In this document: one piece after another, positions 19,223 through 27,369 of the stretch | Position numbering within the stretch: the stretch's first letter is position 1 | Layout of the letters: each line of letters starts with the position of its first letter | NCBI RefSeq assembly: GCF_019797745.1 | Contig: NZ_VOSI01000002.1 | Coordinates: 248,001-312,000 of the forward strand | Length of the DNA stretch: 64,000 nt | Reading direction: 5' to 3' | Source: Edaphocola aurantiacus | GTDB taxonomy: Bacteria > Bacteroidota > Bacteroidia > Chitinophagales > Chitinophagaceae | Position numbers and translations under genes: made by a program | The notes under the pieces: model-generated | The model's input: only the letters and a program-made list of their open reading frames with translations | Database searches by the model: none | What the model was told of the DNA's origin: nothing

Positions 19223-19989
19223 GTTTACGCTTCTCTGTAGTCATACCGATGTATAATGCGAGCCGGACGATACTCGCAACAATTACTTCCTGTCTCGAAC
19301 AGGAGTACTTGCCGCATGAGGTCATTGTTGTTGATGATTGCAGTACGGACAATGGCGTAGCACTGGTGCAGCAAACATTCGGAGATAAAGTAAGGGTATT
19401 GCAACAGGCCGCCAATGCTGGACCTGCTGCGGCGCGCAACAGTGGCTGGGACCATGCCTCCGGCGATTTTGTAGCCTTCCTCGACAGCGATGATCAATGG
19501 CACCGGGAAAAATTGCTTTTATGCCATCAGGTACTGCTGGCACAACCTCAGATCGACCTGCTCTGGCATTATTACCAGACTGCTGATCTACCCAAAACAT
19601 TCAACCCCGCCACAAGGCCCCTCAGAACCTCATTTTTGAGCCTTTTGCACCAAAACCCCATATCTACCAGCTGCGTATTATTCAGGCGAAATACGGGCCT
19701 GAGATTCGATAGCAGGATGCGGTATTGTGAAGATTATGATCTTGCATTAAGATTTACCTATAGTCACCAGACCTGGTTACTGCCCTTATTCCTTACTCAG
19801 CTCGACAGACCGGTACTGAGTGAAGGCGGACTGAGTGCCAACCGAAAACGCATGCGTATAGGTGAAATGCAGGCCTATGGCCACCTGGCAAAGTTAAACC
19901 CCGCCTTTACCTTACTGATACCGGTTTTATATATCTGGAGTGGCATAAAGCACCTGCTGAGTACGCTCTGGCCTTCCAGGAAAAAATAA
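19219..19989 (+). CDS. Glycosyltransferase family 2
   Basis: A 256-residue GT-A enzyme. It opens with FSVVIPMYNASRTILATITS, then HEVIVVDDCSTDNG (residues about 32-45) and the metal-binding DXD-like FVAFLDSDDQW (about 89-99). The later ...RMRYCEDYDLALRF supplies the acidic ED motif near 172-180. A hydrophobic C-terminus suggests a weak membrane association. It overlaps the upstream GT4 gene by 4 bp, so the two are translationally coupled. The sugar and acceptor cannot be inferred. Confidence 0.87.
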   Translation: MSLRFSVVIPMYNASRTILATITSCLEQEYLPHEVIVVDDCSTDNGVALVQQTFGDKVRVLQQAANAGPAAARNSGWDHASGDFVAFLDSDDQWHREKLLLCHQVLLAQPQIDLLWHYYQTADLPKTFNPATRPLRTSFLSLLHQNPISTSCVLFRRNTGLRFDSRMRYCEDYDLALRFTYSHQTWLLPLFLTQLDRPVLSEGGLSANRKRMRIGEMQAYGHLAKLNPAFTLLIPVLYIWSGIKHLLSTLWPSRKK

Positions 19990-20019
19990 AAAGCCGCAGA
20001 ATAATTTCTGCGGCTTTTT
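19988..20019. terminator. Bidirectional terminator
   Basis: 14-bp perfect arms (19988-20001 and 20006-20019, core GCCGCAGAA) with loop TAAT, A-run and T-run. It serves the GT2 gene and the convergent cupin gene. Confidence 0.88.
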
Positions 20020-20035
20020 ATTTACACTGAATATT

Positions 20036-20377
20036 TTATACTCTTTGATAATCATCATCCAAACGAATGATGTCATCCTCACCAAAATAGGTACCATATT
20101 GGATCTCTATTATGGTCAGCGGAGTTTCCTGCCTGTTTTCTAATCTGTGCTTGGCACCTTGCGGTACTCTGAATACTTCACTGGGACCTAAAGTATACAC
20201 TTCACCATCAAGGGTTATAGTTGCTTCACCTTCAATAATAGTCCATATTTCAGAACGATGATGATGATACTGATAGCTTAACCGCCCTTTTGGCTTCACT
20301 ACGATACGCTTTACTTTATGTGTCGGTGCATCTTCCAATACCCAATATTGCCCCCATGGTCTGATATCTGTCTCCAT
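20036..20377 (-). CDS. Stand-alone cupin, phosphomannose isomerase type II-like
   Basis: A 113-residue single-domain cupin like the C-terminal isomerase domain of AlgA/ManC-type enzymes. It shows RPWGQYWVLED at the start, the metal-site run SYQYHHHRSEIWTIIEGEATI (about residues 34-54) and VPQGAKHRLEN (about 92-102). These supply the conserved His and Glu ligands. The usual guanylyltransferase half is absent. It may interconvert mannose and fructose 6-phosphates or be a related sugar isomerase for the adjacent glycosyltransferases; the exact reaction is inference. Confidence 0.8.
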   Translation of the reverse strand: METDIRPWGQYWVLEDAPTHKVKRIVVKPKGRLSYQYHHHRSEIWTIIEGEATITLDGEVYTLGPSEVFRVPQGAKHRLENRQETPLTIIEIQYGTYFGEDDIIRLDDDYQRV

Positions 20378-20463
20378 CTGTTATTGCGTCAAAACTTTTA
20401 AAAAATACGATCTCGAATTATAGAACTGAAAATTCGGGAAAAATATTATAACAAAAAAGTAAA

Positions 20464-21009
20464 TTATGAATAATAAGGCGAAATCATGAGGTAAACCACC
20501 ACACCGGTTACTGATACATAAAACCATAAAGGCCAGGTATACTTGGCAATCTTGCGATGACGGTCAGACTCTCCGGTCAAGCCCCTGTATGCTGTGAACA
20601 GGATGAATGGCAGGATCACTGCTGCAAGGATGATGTGTGTAATCAGGATGAAGTAATATACCAGTTTGATGACTCCTGCACCGCCATATTTAGTATCTCC
20701 TGCCCATAAATGGTGGCAGATATAAGATACGAGGAATAGTACTGAAAGAATAATGGCCAGCAACACTACATTTTTATGCAGGTTTATATTCTTCTGTTTG
20801 ATCGCAACCAGGGCGATAATCAGGCACAGAGAAACCAGTGAATTGATGATTGCATTAGCCAGGGCAAACTGGTGCACATCAAAGCTAAACGGGTATGGGA
20901 TTTTCAGCACTTTACTGTCGAGTAAAACAACTGCTGCAAAAATGATCACAGAGACCAGGATAATCCAGAAACGAGCCCGGCGGTCATTCTTATTAATAAT
21001 GGCTTGCAT
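20464..21009 (-). CDS. DUF420 family membrane protein (cytochrome oxidase-associated)
   Basis: A 181-residue protein with five predicted membrane helices, of the DUF420 (YozB/CtaM-like) family. It starts best at the ATG at 21009-21007 (MQAIINKND), 4 bp after the SCO stop. An upstream ATG at 21069 would force a long overlap with SCO. The conserved His in the helix around HQFALANAIINSLV and SYICHHLWAG are family features. CtaM is needed for maturation of a haem-copper oxidase in Gram-positives, so an assembly role here fits the operon. It is the last gene of the ctaB-to-SCO run. Confidence 0.8.
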   Translation of the reverse strand: MQAIINKNDRRARFWIILVSVIIFAAVVLLDSKVLKIPYPFSFDVHQFALANAIINSLVSLCLIIALVAIKQKNINLHKNVVLLAIILSVLFLVSYICHHLWAGDTKYGGAGVIKLVYYFILITHIILAAVILPFILFTAYRGLTGESDRHRKIAKYTWPLWFYVSVTGVVVYLMISPYYS

Positions 21010-21013
21010 AGAA

Positions 21014-21706
21014 CTATTTATTATGATTTTTACGTTTTTCGAGATCCAGTAAGATGACACCATCTGCAACCTTGGTCAGGGCGTGGCCATCTAATCCATC
21101 ATAGTAACCGCGTATATTACGGAAGGTATCGACCAGTACTACCTGCTGAGAGTGGATGAACTCATCTGGAGTTTCTGCATCCAGCTTCAATCCCAGCTCA
21201 TTTTTAGCATAGTCAAATATTTCCTGCTGATTACCGGTCAGGAACCACCAGCGGTCATGCTGTGTCGTAAATCGATTGGCATAGGCCCTCAACGCTGGCA
21301 CACTATCATTCGGATCTACAGAGATGCTGATGAACTGAACCAGGTCACGGCTTTTCTTATCAAATGCTTTTACCACTCCCTGGATATTGTGTGTCATTGC
21401 CGGGCATACAGTCGGGCATTTAGAGAAGAAGAAATTGATCACCAGTATCTTTCCCCTCAGATCTTTATTAAGGCTTACCTGCTGGCCTAACTGATTGGTC
21501 AGTTGTATATCTTTCAGGGTATGAAATACAGTATCATACTTCATTTTACCATCTACCAGTTGACTATCTACCTTTTCCGGGCGATAGAATTTCGGGATAT
21601 TAAGTGCGCTGCTTACGGATTTGTTATAGTATAGGAAAAAAGAAAGCGGGAGCAAAACTGCCACCGCTATTCCTATTAAAAATCCTTTTGACTTTTTTGA
21701 AGACAT
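21014..21706 (-). CDS. SCO1/SenC family copper chaperone
   Basis: A 230-residue thioredoxin-fold protein anchored by an N-terminal helix (about 8-26). The copper-binding motif CPTVC is at C97 and C101 (FFFSKCPTVCPAMTHN), and the third ligand is expected to be the His in DEFIHSQQVVLVD (about 184). SCO proteins deliver copper to the CuA site of cytochrome c oxidase subunit II. It sits in a run of oxidase genes, 24 bp after subunit IV and 4 bp before DUF420. Subunit II itself is not in the window. Confidence 0.93.
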   Translation of the reverse strand: MSSKKSKGFLIGIAVAVLLPLSFFLYYNKSVSSALNIPKFYRPEKVDSQLVDGKMKYDTVFHTLKDIQLTNQLGQQVSLNKDLRGKILVINFFFSKCPTVCPAMTHNIQGVVKAFDKKSRDLVQFISISVDPNDSVPALRAYANRFTTQHDRWWFLTGNQQEIFDYAKNELGLKLDAETPDEFIHSQQVVLVDTFRNIRGYYDGLDGHALTKVADGVILLDLEKRKNHNK

Positions 21707-21730
21707 TATGGATAAATATGTTTTAAAATA

Positions 21731-22180
21731 TTAATGACCTCCTACAATAGCTTTAACCGTATGGCCGAAAGTTTCACCAATACCTAAGTGATAAGTAGAA
21801 TCTACTAATAAAACTACTGCCAGCCATACTACTAAAAGCATCGGGAAGAGTACGAATTTAGCAAATACTTTGGTTTCATCACCTAAGTGCATGAACACTT
21901 TAACAATGTAGTATGCTTTTAACAAAGTAAAAGCTACGAAGAAAGTAATGATCAGAACATGCGGTACATTGGCATTAGATGTATATAACATCAGACCTGC
22001 GAATACCTCGATAATAGTGATCAGGGTAAGGATACCGGTAACTTTCCAGATTCTCTTAACCTTAGCACGGCTTTCATCAGAGTTGATATCTTCATGATGA
22101 GCCAGAACACCGGAATATAATTTAGACTGATCTCCTTCGTATAAGTGAGTCAGATCGTGAGTATCGTGATGGTGAGACAT
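21731..22180 (-). CDS. Cytochrome c oxidase subunit IV-like protein
   Basis: A 149-residue protein with a His-rich N-terminus (MSHHHDTHDLTHLY) and three membrane helices (about 47-67, 75-97 and 106-130). This matches the small subunit IV of caa3/bo3-type oxidases (COX4_pro). It lies between subunit III and SCO on the minus strand. The His-rich N-terminus might bind metal, but this is speculation. Confidence 0.85.
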   Translation of the reverse strand: MSHHHDTHDLTHLYEGDQSKLYSGVLAHHEDINSDESRAKVKRIWKVTGILTLITIIEVFAGLMLYTSNANVPHVLIITFFVAFTLLKAYYIVKVFMHLGDETKVFAKFVLFPMLLVVWLAVVLLVDSTYHLGIGETFGHTVKAIVGGH

Positions 22181-22236
22181 AATTTATTTGATATTGATAA
22201 TCTGAATAATAATATTTTTTCCTCGCAAGGTATCGG

Positions 22237-22995
22237 TTACAACAGGTAGAAGAAGGTGAATACGAATACCCAAACCAGATCTACAAAGTGCCAGTACAGA
22301 CCTACTTTTTCAACCATTTCATAGTGACCTCTCAGCTCGTAAGTGTTATTTACAACATTCAATAAGATAATGATGTTGATGATTACACCTGATGTTACGT
22401 GCATACCGTGGAAACCGGTAATGGTAAAGAAGTAGTTATAGAACTCATGTGTTGCGCTCAGGGCCACCTCAGGCGTCTTCTGCAACACATCCGTTACATA
22501 AGGCTTATGGGTATTAAAGAGGTGTTCAAAAGAGCTAACAGGTGTTTTAGACAGATCATTGTAAGAATCCCACCATGCACCGCTGTGGTATAAGTGGGTC
22601 CACTCCCAAGCCTGACAAGATAAGAAGATCACACCACCGATAATGGTCCAGAGCATCCATTTTATTACACCAGCTTTATCATTACAGTGACCGGCATGTA
22701 CAGCAAGTACCATGGTTACAGAAGATACGATCAGCACGAAAGTCATAAAACTTACAAATACCAGTGGAGCATTCCAACCTTCGAAAAATGGTACAGAATG
22801 GAATACATGGTTTGGATCAGGCCATACTTTGTGCATAAATCTGTTAGAGCCCATTGAGGCTAACAAACCGCTGAAGGTTAAAGCATCTGATAACAGGAAA
22901 AACCACATCATTACTTTACCGTAGCTCAACTTAAACGGCGACTGCCCTCCGCCCCAGATAGAAGGGGATTTAGCATTTGTTGTTGCGTGTGTCAT
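22237..22995 (-). CDS. Cytochrome c oxidase subunit III, copy 2
   Basis: A 252-residue haem-copper oxidase subunit III. It has membrane helices starting at YGKVMMWFFLLSDALTFSGLL and a late TGFHGMHVTSGVIINIIILL segment with the conserved HG-H motif. The end WHFVDLVWVFVFTFFYLL is the classical COX3 C-terminus. It is longer than its neighbour at 23134-23721. Tandem subunit III genes are typical of Bacteroidota oxidase operons. Confidence 0.92.
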   Translation of the reverse strand: MTHATTNAKSPSIWGGGQSPFKLSYGKVMMWFFLLSDALTFSGLLASMGSNRFMHKVWPDPNHVFHSVPFFEGWNAPLVFVSFMTFVLIVSSVTMVLAVHAGHCNDKAGVIKWMLWTIIGGVIFLSCQAWEWTHLYHSGAWWDSYNDLSKTPVSSFEHLFNTHKPYVTDVLQKTPEVALSATHEFYNYFFTITGFHGMHVTSGVIINIIILLNVVNNTYELRGHYEMVEKVGLYWHFVDLVWVFVFTFFYLL

Positions 22996-23133
22996 AATTT
23001 TGTAAAAACAATTTTATTGGTATACTTCTATGCCAAATTACTTTTTAAATTGGGTGCAATTTAGTAATAGAAATTCACTTTTGCTGTATTTTTGTTAAAA
23101 TATTTTTTATTATAATTAGTCCCCTACTGCTTT

Positions 23134-23721
23134 TTAGCGATACATCAGCAGGAATACATATAAGTATAACCACAGAATATCGATAAAGTGCCAGTATGCA
23201 CCGAAAATTTCCAGTCCCACAGCACTTTTCTGAGGGTTAAAGAAACGATTCTTGATCAGTACAACAATCAGGGCTACTACGCCACCCAGGATGTGCGCAA
23301 GGTGCGCTCCGGCAATAACATAGAAGAATGAGTTGCTCACATTACCATTGATGCGGATGTTATGCGCATACATATCTTTAAATCCAAGGTACTGTAACAC
23401 CATGAAGGTAATACCCAGAGCCAGTGTCAGCAACATCAGTCCATTATAGGCACCCCAGTTTTTCTTTTTAAATGATTTCAATCCCAGGAAATATGTCAGG
23501 CTGCTCACCAGGATTACACCGGTTGAAACGGTAAATATCTGCGGCATTTCAAATTGCTCCCACATACCTTGACCACGGCGTACCAGGTAACCGCTGGTAA
23601 AGCCGGCAAACATCAGCATGATACTCCCTAAGGCAAACCACATTGCAAACTTCTGCGGATGCACTTTCCGGGTAGGCGCTGGTAATTGTTCAGTCATCAT
23701 CGGGTCCTTTACTGTTTCCAT
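23134..23721 (-). CDS. Cytochrome c oxidase subunit III, copy 1
   Basis: A 195-residue subunit III of the short CyoC-like kind with five membrane helices. Features are KFAMWFALGSIMLMFAGFTSGYLV, then IAGAHLAHILGGVVALIVVLI with the conserved His residues, and the C-terminus YWHFIDILWLYLYVFLLMYR. It follows ctaB by 24 bp and is separated from the second subunit III by 138 bp. Confidence 0.92.
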   Translation of the reverse strand: METVKDPMMTEQLPAPTRKVHPQKFAMWFALGSIMLMFAGFTSGYLVRRGQGMWEQFEMPQIFTVSTGVILVSSLTYFLGLKSFKKKNWGAYNGLMLLTLALGITFMVLQYLGFKDMYAHNIRINGNVSNSFFYVIAGAHLAHILGGVVALIVVLIKNRFFNPQKSAVGLEIFGAYWHFIDILWLYLYVFLLMYR

Positions 23722-23745
23722 TATTATTTAAATATATTGATTTAA

Positions 23746-24657
23746 TTAGAGTTTGTCATATAAAAATGCCAGCAACACTATCGGGAGGTAAAAGAATGAA
23801 GTATACATCAATCCTTTAGCGCTGGAATTATCACTTCTGCGGTAGAACATGAAAGAAGCCACAAAATAAGCCAGTCCCAGGGTTACGGCAACATACATAG
23901 AAAACGTTCCGGTAAGCTTTATGGCATAAGGGATCATGCTGATCGGAATCAGGGTAAGACTATAGTACATACACTGCAGACCGGTATAGCGGGTCTTTCC
24001 GGCATGACTCGGCAGCATACGGATACCTGCACGCAGATAGTCGTCGTAGCCCACCCAGGCGATAGCCCAGAAGTGAGGAAACTGCCAGAAGAATTGTATC
24101 AGGAAGAGTGCCCAGCCGCCTACATTTTCCAGGCCACTGAGCGAGTTGCTGGCCGCAACCCAGCCGATGATCGGCGGTAATGCGCCCGGTATAGCTCCGA
24201 TGAACGTTGCGATCGGGTGGATCTTTTTCATCGGGGTATAGGCAAACCCGTAAAGTAATAGGGATAACAGGCCAAGCATGCCTGCAAAAACATTGAAGAA
24301 ATAGCAAATGGTGCCCACACCAATTACACCAAAGATAAACACCAGCACCCAGGCCTCAGAGGTCTTCATGCGCCCGTCCGGCAAAGGTCTGTTCTGCGTA
24401 CGACGCATGTGCTTGTCGCTCTCCCGCTCCAGGATCTGGTTTACGATATTGGCACTGATTGTGATCAGGCTACCCCCTATGGCCAGCAATAAAGCCGTTA
24501 CCCAGGTAAAGTTGCCATGAGGTGCCAATAAATAACCGATTAAACTGGAATACACAACCATAAAGCTCAGATTAGCTTTGGTCAGTTGTATATAATCCTT
24601 CAGTTTAGAGGGTTGCGTCTTATTTTTGTCATCTGTAATTGCCACCGTGGTACTCAA
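23746..24657 (-). CDS. ctaB: Protoheme IX farnesyltransferase (haem O synthase)
   Basis: A 303-residue UbiA-family membrane enzyme that adds a farnesyl group to haem B to make haem O for haem-copper oxidases. The prenyl-diphosphate site NQILERESDKHMRRTQNRPL sits near residues 70-90, with the NxxxDxxxD-like acidic cluster. A second acidic site is near VGYDDYLRAGIRM (about 210). About nine membrane helices are seen. It heads the run ctaB-coxIII-coxIII-cox4-SCO-DUF420. A -7 box lies about 30 bp upstream. Confidence 0.94.
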   Translation of the reverse strand: MSTTVAITDDKNKTQPSKLKDYIQLTKANLSFMVVYSSLIGYLLAPHGNFTWVTALLLAIGGSLITISANIVNQILERESDKHMRRTQNRPLPDGRMKTSEAWVLVFIFGVIGVGTICYFFNVFAGMLGLLSLLLYGFAYTPMKKIHPIATFIGAIPGALPPIIGWVAASNSLSGLENVGGWALFLIQFFWQFPHFWAIAWVGYDDYLRAGIRMLPSHAGKTRYTGLQCMYYSLTLIPISMIPYAIKLTGTFSMYVAVTLGLAYFVASFMFYRRSDNSSAKGLMYTSFFYLPIVLLAFLYDKL

Positions 24658-24685
24658 TTTCTAGAAGTGTTATATGATCAGCTTG

Positions 24686-24693
24686 CAAAATTA
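24686..24693 (-). promoter_or_regulatory. -7 box of the ctaB-cox cluster
   Basis: CAAAATTA reads TAATTTTG towards ctaB, 28 bp before its ATG. It matches TAnnTTTG; no -33 box is clear. Confidence 0.45.
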
Positions 24694-24723
24694 AGGCTTT
24701 CGGGTGGATAAAAATTTAATTTT

Positions 24724-25050
24724 TTAGACAGAAAAACTGTCCCCACAGGCACAGGTACGGCTGGCATTAGGGTTGATAAAGTGGAATCCTTTACCATCCA
24801 ACCCATCGGAATAATCCAGGGTGGTATCGCATAAATACAGGAAACTCTTGATATCTGTTACCAGGGTAATACCTTTATCTACAAATATCTGATCTCCGGA
24901 TTGTGATTGATTATCAAAATCCAGCTTATAAGAAAGGCCCGAACAGCCACCACCTACTACACTAACGCGCACGAAAAAATTCTCTCCCAGGCTTTCATCC
25001 TGTTGAATCTGCAACACACGTGCAACGGCTTTATCAGAAATATATATCAT
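24724..25050 (-). CDS. A-type iron-sulfur carrier (IscA/SufA/HesB family)
   Basis: A 108-residue protein with the three family cysteines: C36 in GGGCSGLSY, and C100 and C102 in the C-terminal CACGDSF. A-type carriers accept and transfer Fe-S clusters. It follows the cysteine desulfurase by 4 bp, so both are probably cotranscribed. No scaffold IscU, HscA/B or SufBCD gene is nearby, so the exact Isc or Suf assignment is open. Confidence 0.93.
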   Translation of the reverse strand: MIYISDKAVARVLQIQQDESLGENFFVRVSVVGGGCSGLSYKLDFDNQSQSGDQIFVDKGITLVTDIKSFLYLCDTTLDYSDGLDGKGFHFINPNASRTCACGDSFSV

Positions 25051-25054
25051 GTTA

Positions 25055-26194
25055 TTATTTTTTCAGTTCATTTACTGCCGCTTTAATTTTCTCTACTGCG
25101 AAGCGGACTTCTTCCACAGTATTATATCTTCCAAAGCTCAGGCGTACTGAACCCTCTATCACTGTTTGAGGCAGGTTCATCGCTGTAAGCACATGAGAAG
25201 CCTTTTGTTGTGCCGAGGTACAGGCCGACCCTACCGAAAAGGCGATGTCATTGTTTAGCCTGCTCACCAGTCGCTCTGCTTTTATCCCTTCAAATGCGAT
25301 ATTCAGCACGTTGGGCAATCGCTGCGCCAGGTCTCCGTTCAACACGGCCCCTTCAATTTTCAGCAATGCCTCCTCAGCTTCATTTCTAAGCGTATGTACT
25401 GCACTCATCCACTCTTCCATATGCAGACGGCACTGCTCTGCAGCTTTTCCCAGGCCTACAATAGCCGGCACGTTTAAAGTACCGCTGCGCATTCCGTTCT
25501 GGTGTCCTCCCCCATCGATCTGGGCAACCAATTGGACCCTTGGTGATCTGCGCCGGGTGTACAGAATACCCACTCCTTTGGGACCATAAAACTTATGTGC
25601 GCTAAGCGCTAAAAGATCTATGCCCTCTTCCTGCACATTAACGGGTATCTTTCCCACAGCCTGTGTGGCATCACAGAAAAAGAACACTTTGTGTGCTTTC
25701 GCAATGGCACCAATCTCTTTTACCGGATGTATAACCCCGGTTTCATTATTGGCATACATCAGGGCAATGAGGATCGTCTCCGGAGTAATAGCCGCTGTAA
25801 GCTCCTCCAGGTTTATTCTTCCGGACACATCCGGATTAAGATATGTAATCCTGGCACCCTGGCTTTCCAGGTGCGCACAGGTATCCAATACTGCCTTATG
25901 CTCCGTACTGCAGGTAATGATGTGATTTCCAAATCCCTTCATCACCTCAAATACCCCCTTCAGGGCCAGGTTACAGCTTTCTGTAGCTCCGGAAGTAAAT
26001 ACAATAGATTGGTCTTCTGCATGTATTAACTCCGCCACCTGCCTCCTTGCTATCTGAACCGCTTCATCCGCCTGCCAGCCTTTAGCATGCGTTCTGCTTG
26101 CGGCATTCCCAAATTTTTCTGAGAAATAAGGCAGCATCGCCTGCACCACTTCTTCCGAACAGGGAGTTGTTGCGTTATAATCGAGATATACCAA
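25055..26194 (-). CDS. Cysteine desulfurase (NifS/IscS family)
   Basis: A 379-residue class V PLP enzyme that releases sulfur from cysteine as a persulfide. It shows VYLDYNATTPCSEEV at the N-terminus, ATESCNLALKGV and CSTEHKAVLDT near 95-105. The PLP lysine is in SAHKFYGPKG (about 201). The catalytic Cys is in VGSACTSAQQKASHVL (about 322), on the short, group I-like loop. It is paired with the A-type carrier downstream, so it likely supplies sulfur for Fe-S assembly or tRNA thiolation. Its promoter is divergent from methylmalonyl-CoA epimerase. Confidence 0.93.
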   Translation of the reverse strand: MVYLDYNATTPCSEEVVQAMLPYFSEKFGNAASRTHAKGWQADEAVQIARRQVAELIHAEDQSIVFTSGATESCNLALKGVFEVMKGFGNHIITCSTEHKAVLDTCAHLESQGARITYLNPDVSGRINLEELTAAITPETILIALMYANNETGVIHPVKEIGAIAKAHKVFFFCDATQAVGKIPVNVQEEGIDLLALSAHKFYGPKGVGILYTRRRSPRVQLVAQIDGGGHQNGMRSGTLNVPAIVGLGKAAEQCRLHMEEWMSAVHTLRNEAEEALLKIEGAVLNGDLAQRLPNVLNIAFEGIKAERLVSRLNNDIAFSVGSACTSAQQKASHVLTAMNLPQTVIEGSVRLSFGRYNTVEEVRFAVEKIKAAVNELKK

Positions 26195-26222
26195 AGCCGA
26201 TCAGGGTTGAGAAAATTAAATA

Positions 26223-26230
26223 CAAAAGTA
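26223..26230 (-). promoter_or_regulatory. -7 box of the cysteine desulfurase gene
   Basis: CAAAAGTA reads TACTTTTG towards the desulfurase, 28 bp before its ATG. It lies only 12 bp from the divergent -7 box at 26243-26250. Confidence 0.5.
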
Positions 26231-26242
26231 AGGGCTTTAACT

Positions 26243-26250
26243 TAGTTTTG
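26243..26250 (+). promoter_or_regulatory. -7 box of the methylmalonyl-CoA epimerase gene
   Basis: TAGTTTTG fits TAnnTTTG and would give a leader of about 55 nt before the ATG at 26311. Confidence 0.5.
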
Positions 26251-26310
26251 TAGCTTCAAGTGTATCATGATTTTTGATTCCTTGATTTGCAATATTTATA
26301 ATTTTATTTT

Positions 26311-26715
26311 ATGTTTAAAAATGTAGAACATATCGGCATCGCTGTCAAAGACCTGAATGCCTCCATTTCCCTCTTCGAGCAGTTACTGAATGTCAAAAGC
26401 TATAAGACAGAAGCTGTTGAAAGTGAAAACGTAAGTACCGCTTTTTTCCAGACCGGTGAAACTAAAATTGAGCTGGTTGCCTCATCCAGCCCGGACGGTA
26501 CCATTGCGAAGTATATTGAGAAGAAAGGAGAAGGCATTCACCACATTGCTTTCGAGGTTGAAAACATCGAAAGTGAGATGGCCAGGTTGAAGGAATCGGG
26601 CTTTGTTTTACTCAACGAACAACCCAAAAAAGGCGCAGATAACAAGCTAGTATGCTTTTTACACCCTAAAAGTACAAATAGTGTGCTGATCGAATTATGT
26701 CAAGAAATTAGATAA
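26311..26715 (+). CDS. mce: Methylmalonyl-CoA epimerase
   Basis: A 134-residue glyoxalase/VOC-fold protein that interconverts (R)- and (S)-methylmalonyl-CoA in propionate/succinate metabolism. Metal ligands are visible at H7 (VEHIGIAV), H77 or H78 (GEGIHHIAFEV) and E128 (SVLIELCQ), with a conserved ETKIELVA strand near 50. The length is typical. The mutase genes are not in the window. Confidence 0.9.
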   Translation: MFKNVEHIGIAVKDLNASISLFEQLLNVKSYKTEAVESENVSTAFFQTGETKIELVASSSPDGTIAKYIEKKGEGIHHIAFEVENIESEMARLKESGFVLLNEQPKKGADNKLVCFLHPKSTNSVLIELCQEIR

Positions 26716-26795
26716 CAATCTATTCTACAAATAAATACACATATCACCTTTTCTCATTAACAATCGCGTAAGACATAGCTATACATATATTTCAG

Positions 26796-26803
26796 TAATT
26801 TTG
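26796..26803 (+). promoter_or_regulatory. -7 box of the HU gene
   Basis: TAATTTTG matches TAnnTTTG, about 90 bp before the ATG at 26895. The leader would be long for this window. Confidence 0.5.
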
Positions 26804-26894
26804 TTGGCGTATACCACTATTCGTACAGTAGTGGGCGTATAAGTATTATGTGTAACGTCATTTTTCATCTCTTTAACAATTGTACTACTGACCT

Positions 26895-27209
26895 ATGAGA
26901 AAAGCAGACATGGTAGCAAGGATTGCTGACAAAACTGGCATTCCGAAAGTTGACGTACTCGTAACCTTAGAAACATTTTTCAAAGAAGTTAAGAACTCTC
27001 TTACCGACGGCGAAGCAGTGTTTATAAGAGGATTCGGGAGCTTTATCGTCAAAAAAAGAGCGGCAAAAATCGGCCGCAACATTAAGAAAAACGTAGCAGT
27101 TGAGATTCCGGAGCACCTGATTCCGGCATTCAAACCTGCTAAGGAATTTGCACAATCCATCAAGGATTATGGCAAATCAACCACTTCCGATGACGGAAGT
27201 GAGGATTAA
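26895..27209 (+). CDS. HU/IHF family DNA-binding protein
   Basis: A 104-residue histone-like protein. After the N-terminal helices (MRKADMVARIADKTGIPK) come the beta-arm residues VFIRGFGSFIVKKRAAKIGRN (about 43-63), where the family has GFGxF and RxGRNP. A short acidic tail (SDDGSED) is added. It bends and compacts DNA as a dimer. The usual Pro of the arm tip (GRNP) is replaced by Ile here (GRNIKKN), which could alter DNA bending. It has its own terminator. Confidence 0.92.
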   Translation: MRKADMVARIADKTGIPKVDVLVTLETFFKEVKNSLTDGEAVFIRGFGSFIVKKRAAKIGRNIKKNVAVEIPEHLIPAFKPAKEFAQSIKDYGKSTTSDDGSED

Positions 27210-27251
27210 ACCCTATAGAAAAAGAGCAAGAAGAGTCTTACTGAAATAAAT

Positions 27252-27292
27252 CATAATGTCGCCTTGGTTACACGGGCGACATTATGTTTTTT
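27252..27292 (+). terminator. Terminator after the HU gene
   Basis: Perfect 12-bp arms CATAATGTCGCC (27252-27263) and 27275-27286, 11-base loop, followed by six T. Confidence 0.88.
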
Positions 27293-27343
27293 GTAAATAT
27301 GAAATTGTGCACAACTTTTCATAGAATTTTTTTTATGTAAATG

Positions 27344-27351
27344 TATCTTTG
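27344..27351 (+). promoter_or_regulatory. -7 box of recA
   Basis: TATCTTTG matches TAnnTTTG, 18 bp before the recA ATG. No LexA-type palindrome is recognisable near it. Confidence 0.5.
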
Positions 27352-27369
27352 TTTTAAAAAATAAATAAT

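Noticed and set aside
21010-21069. Upstream ATG for the DUF420 gene
   Set aside because: It would overlap SCO by 56 bp and add 20 residues before the usual N-terminus; 21009 lies just past the SCO stop.
24724-26194. A full Isc or Suf operon
   Set aside because: Only a desulfurase and an A-type carrier are present; the scaffold, chaperones and ferredoxin are absent.
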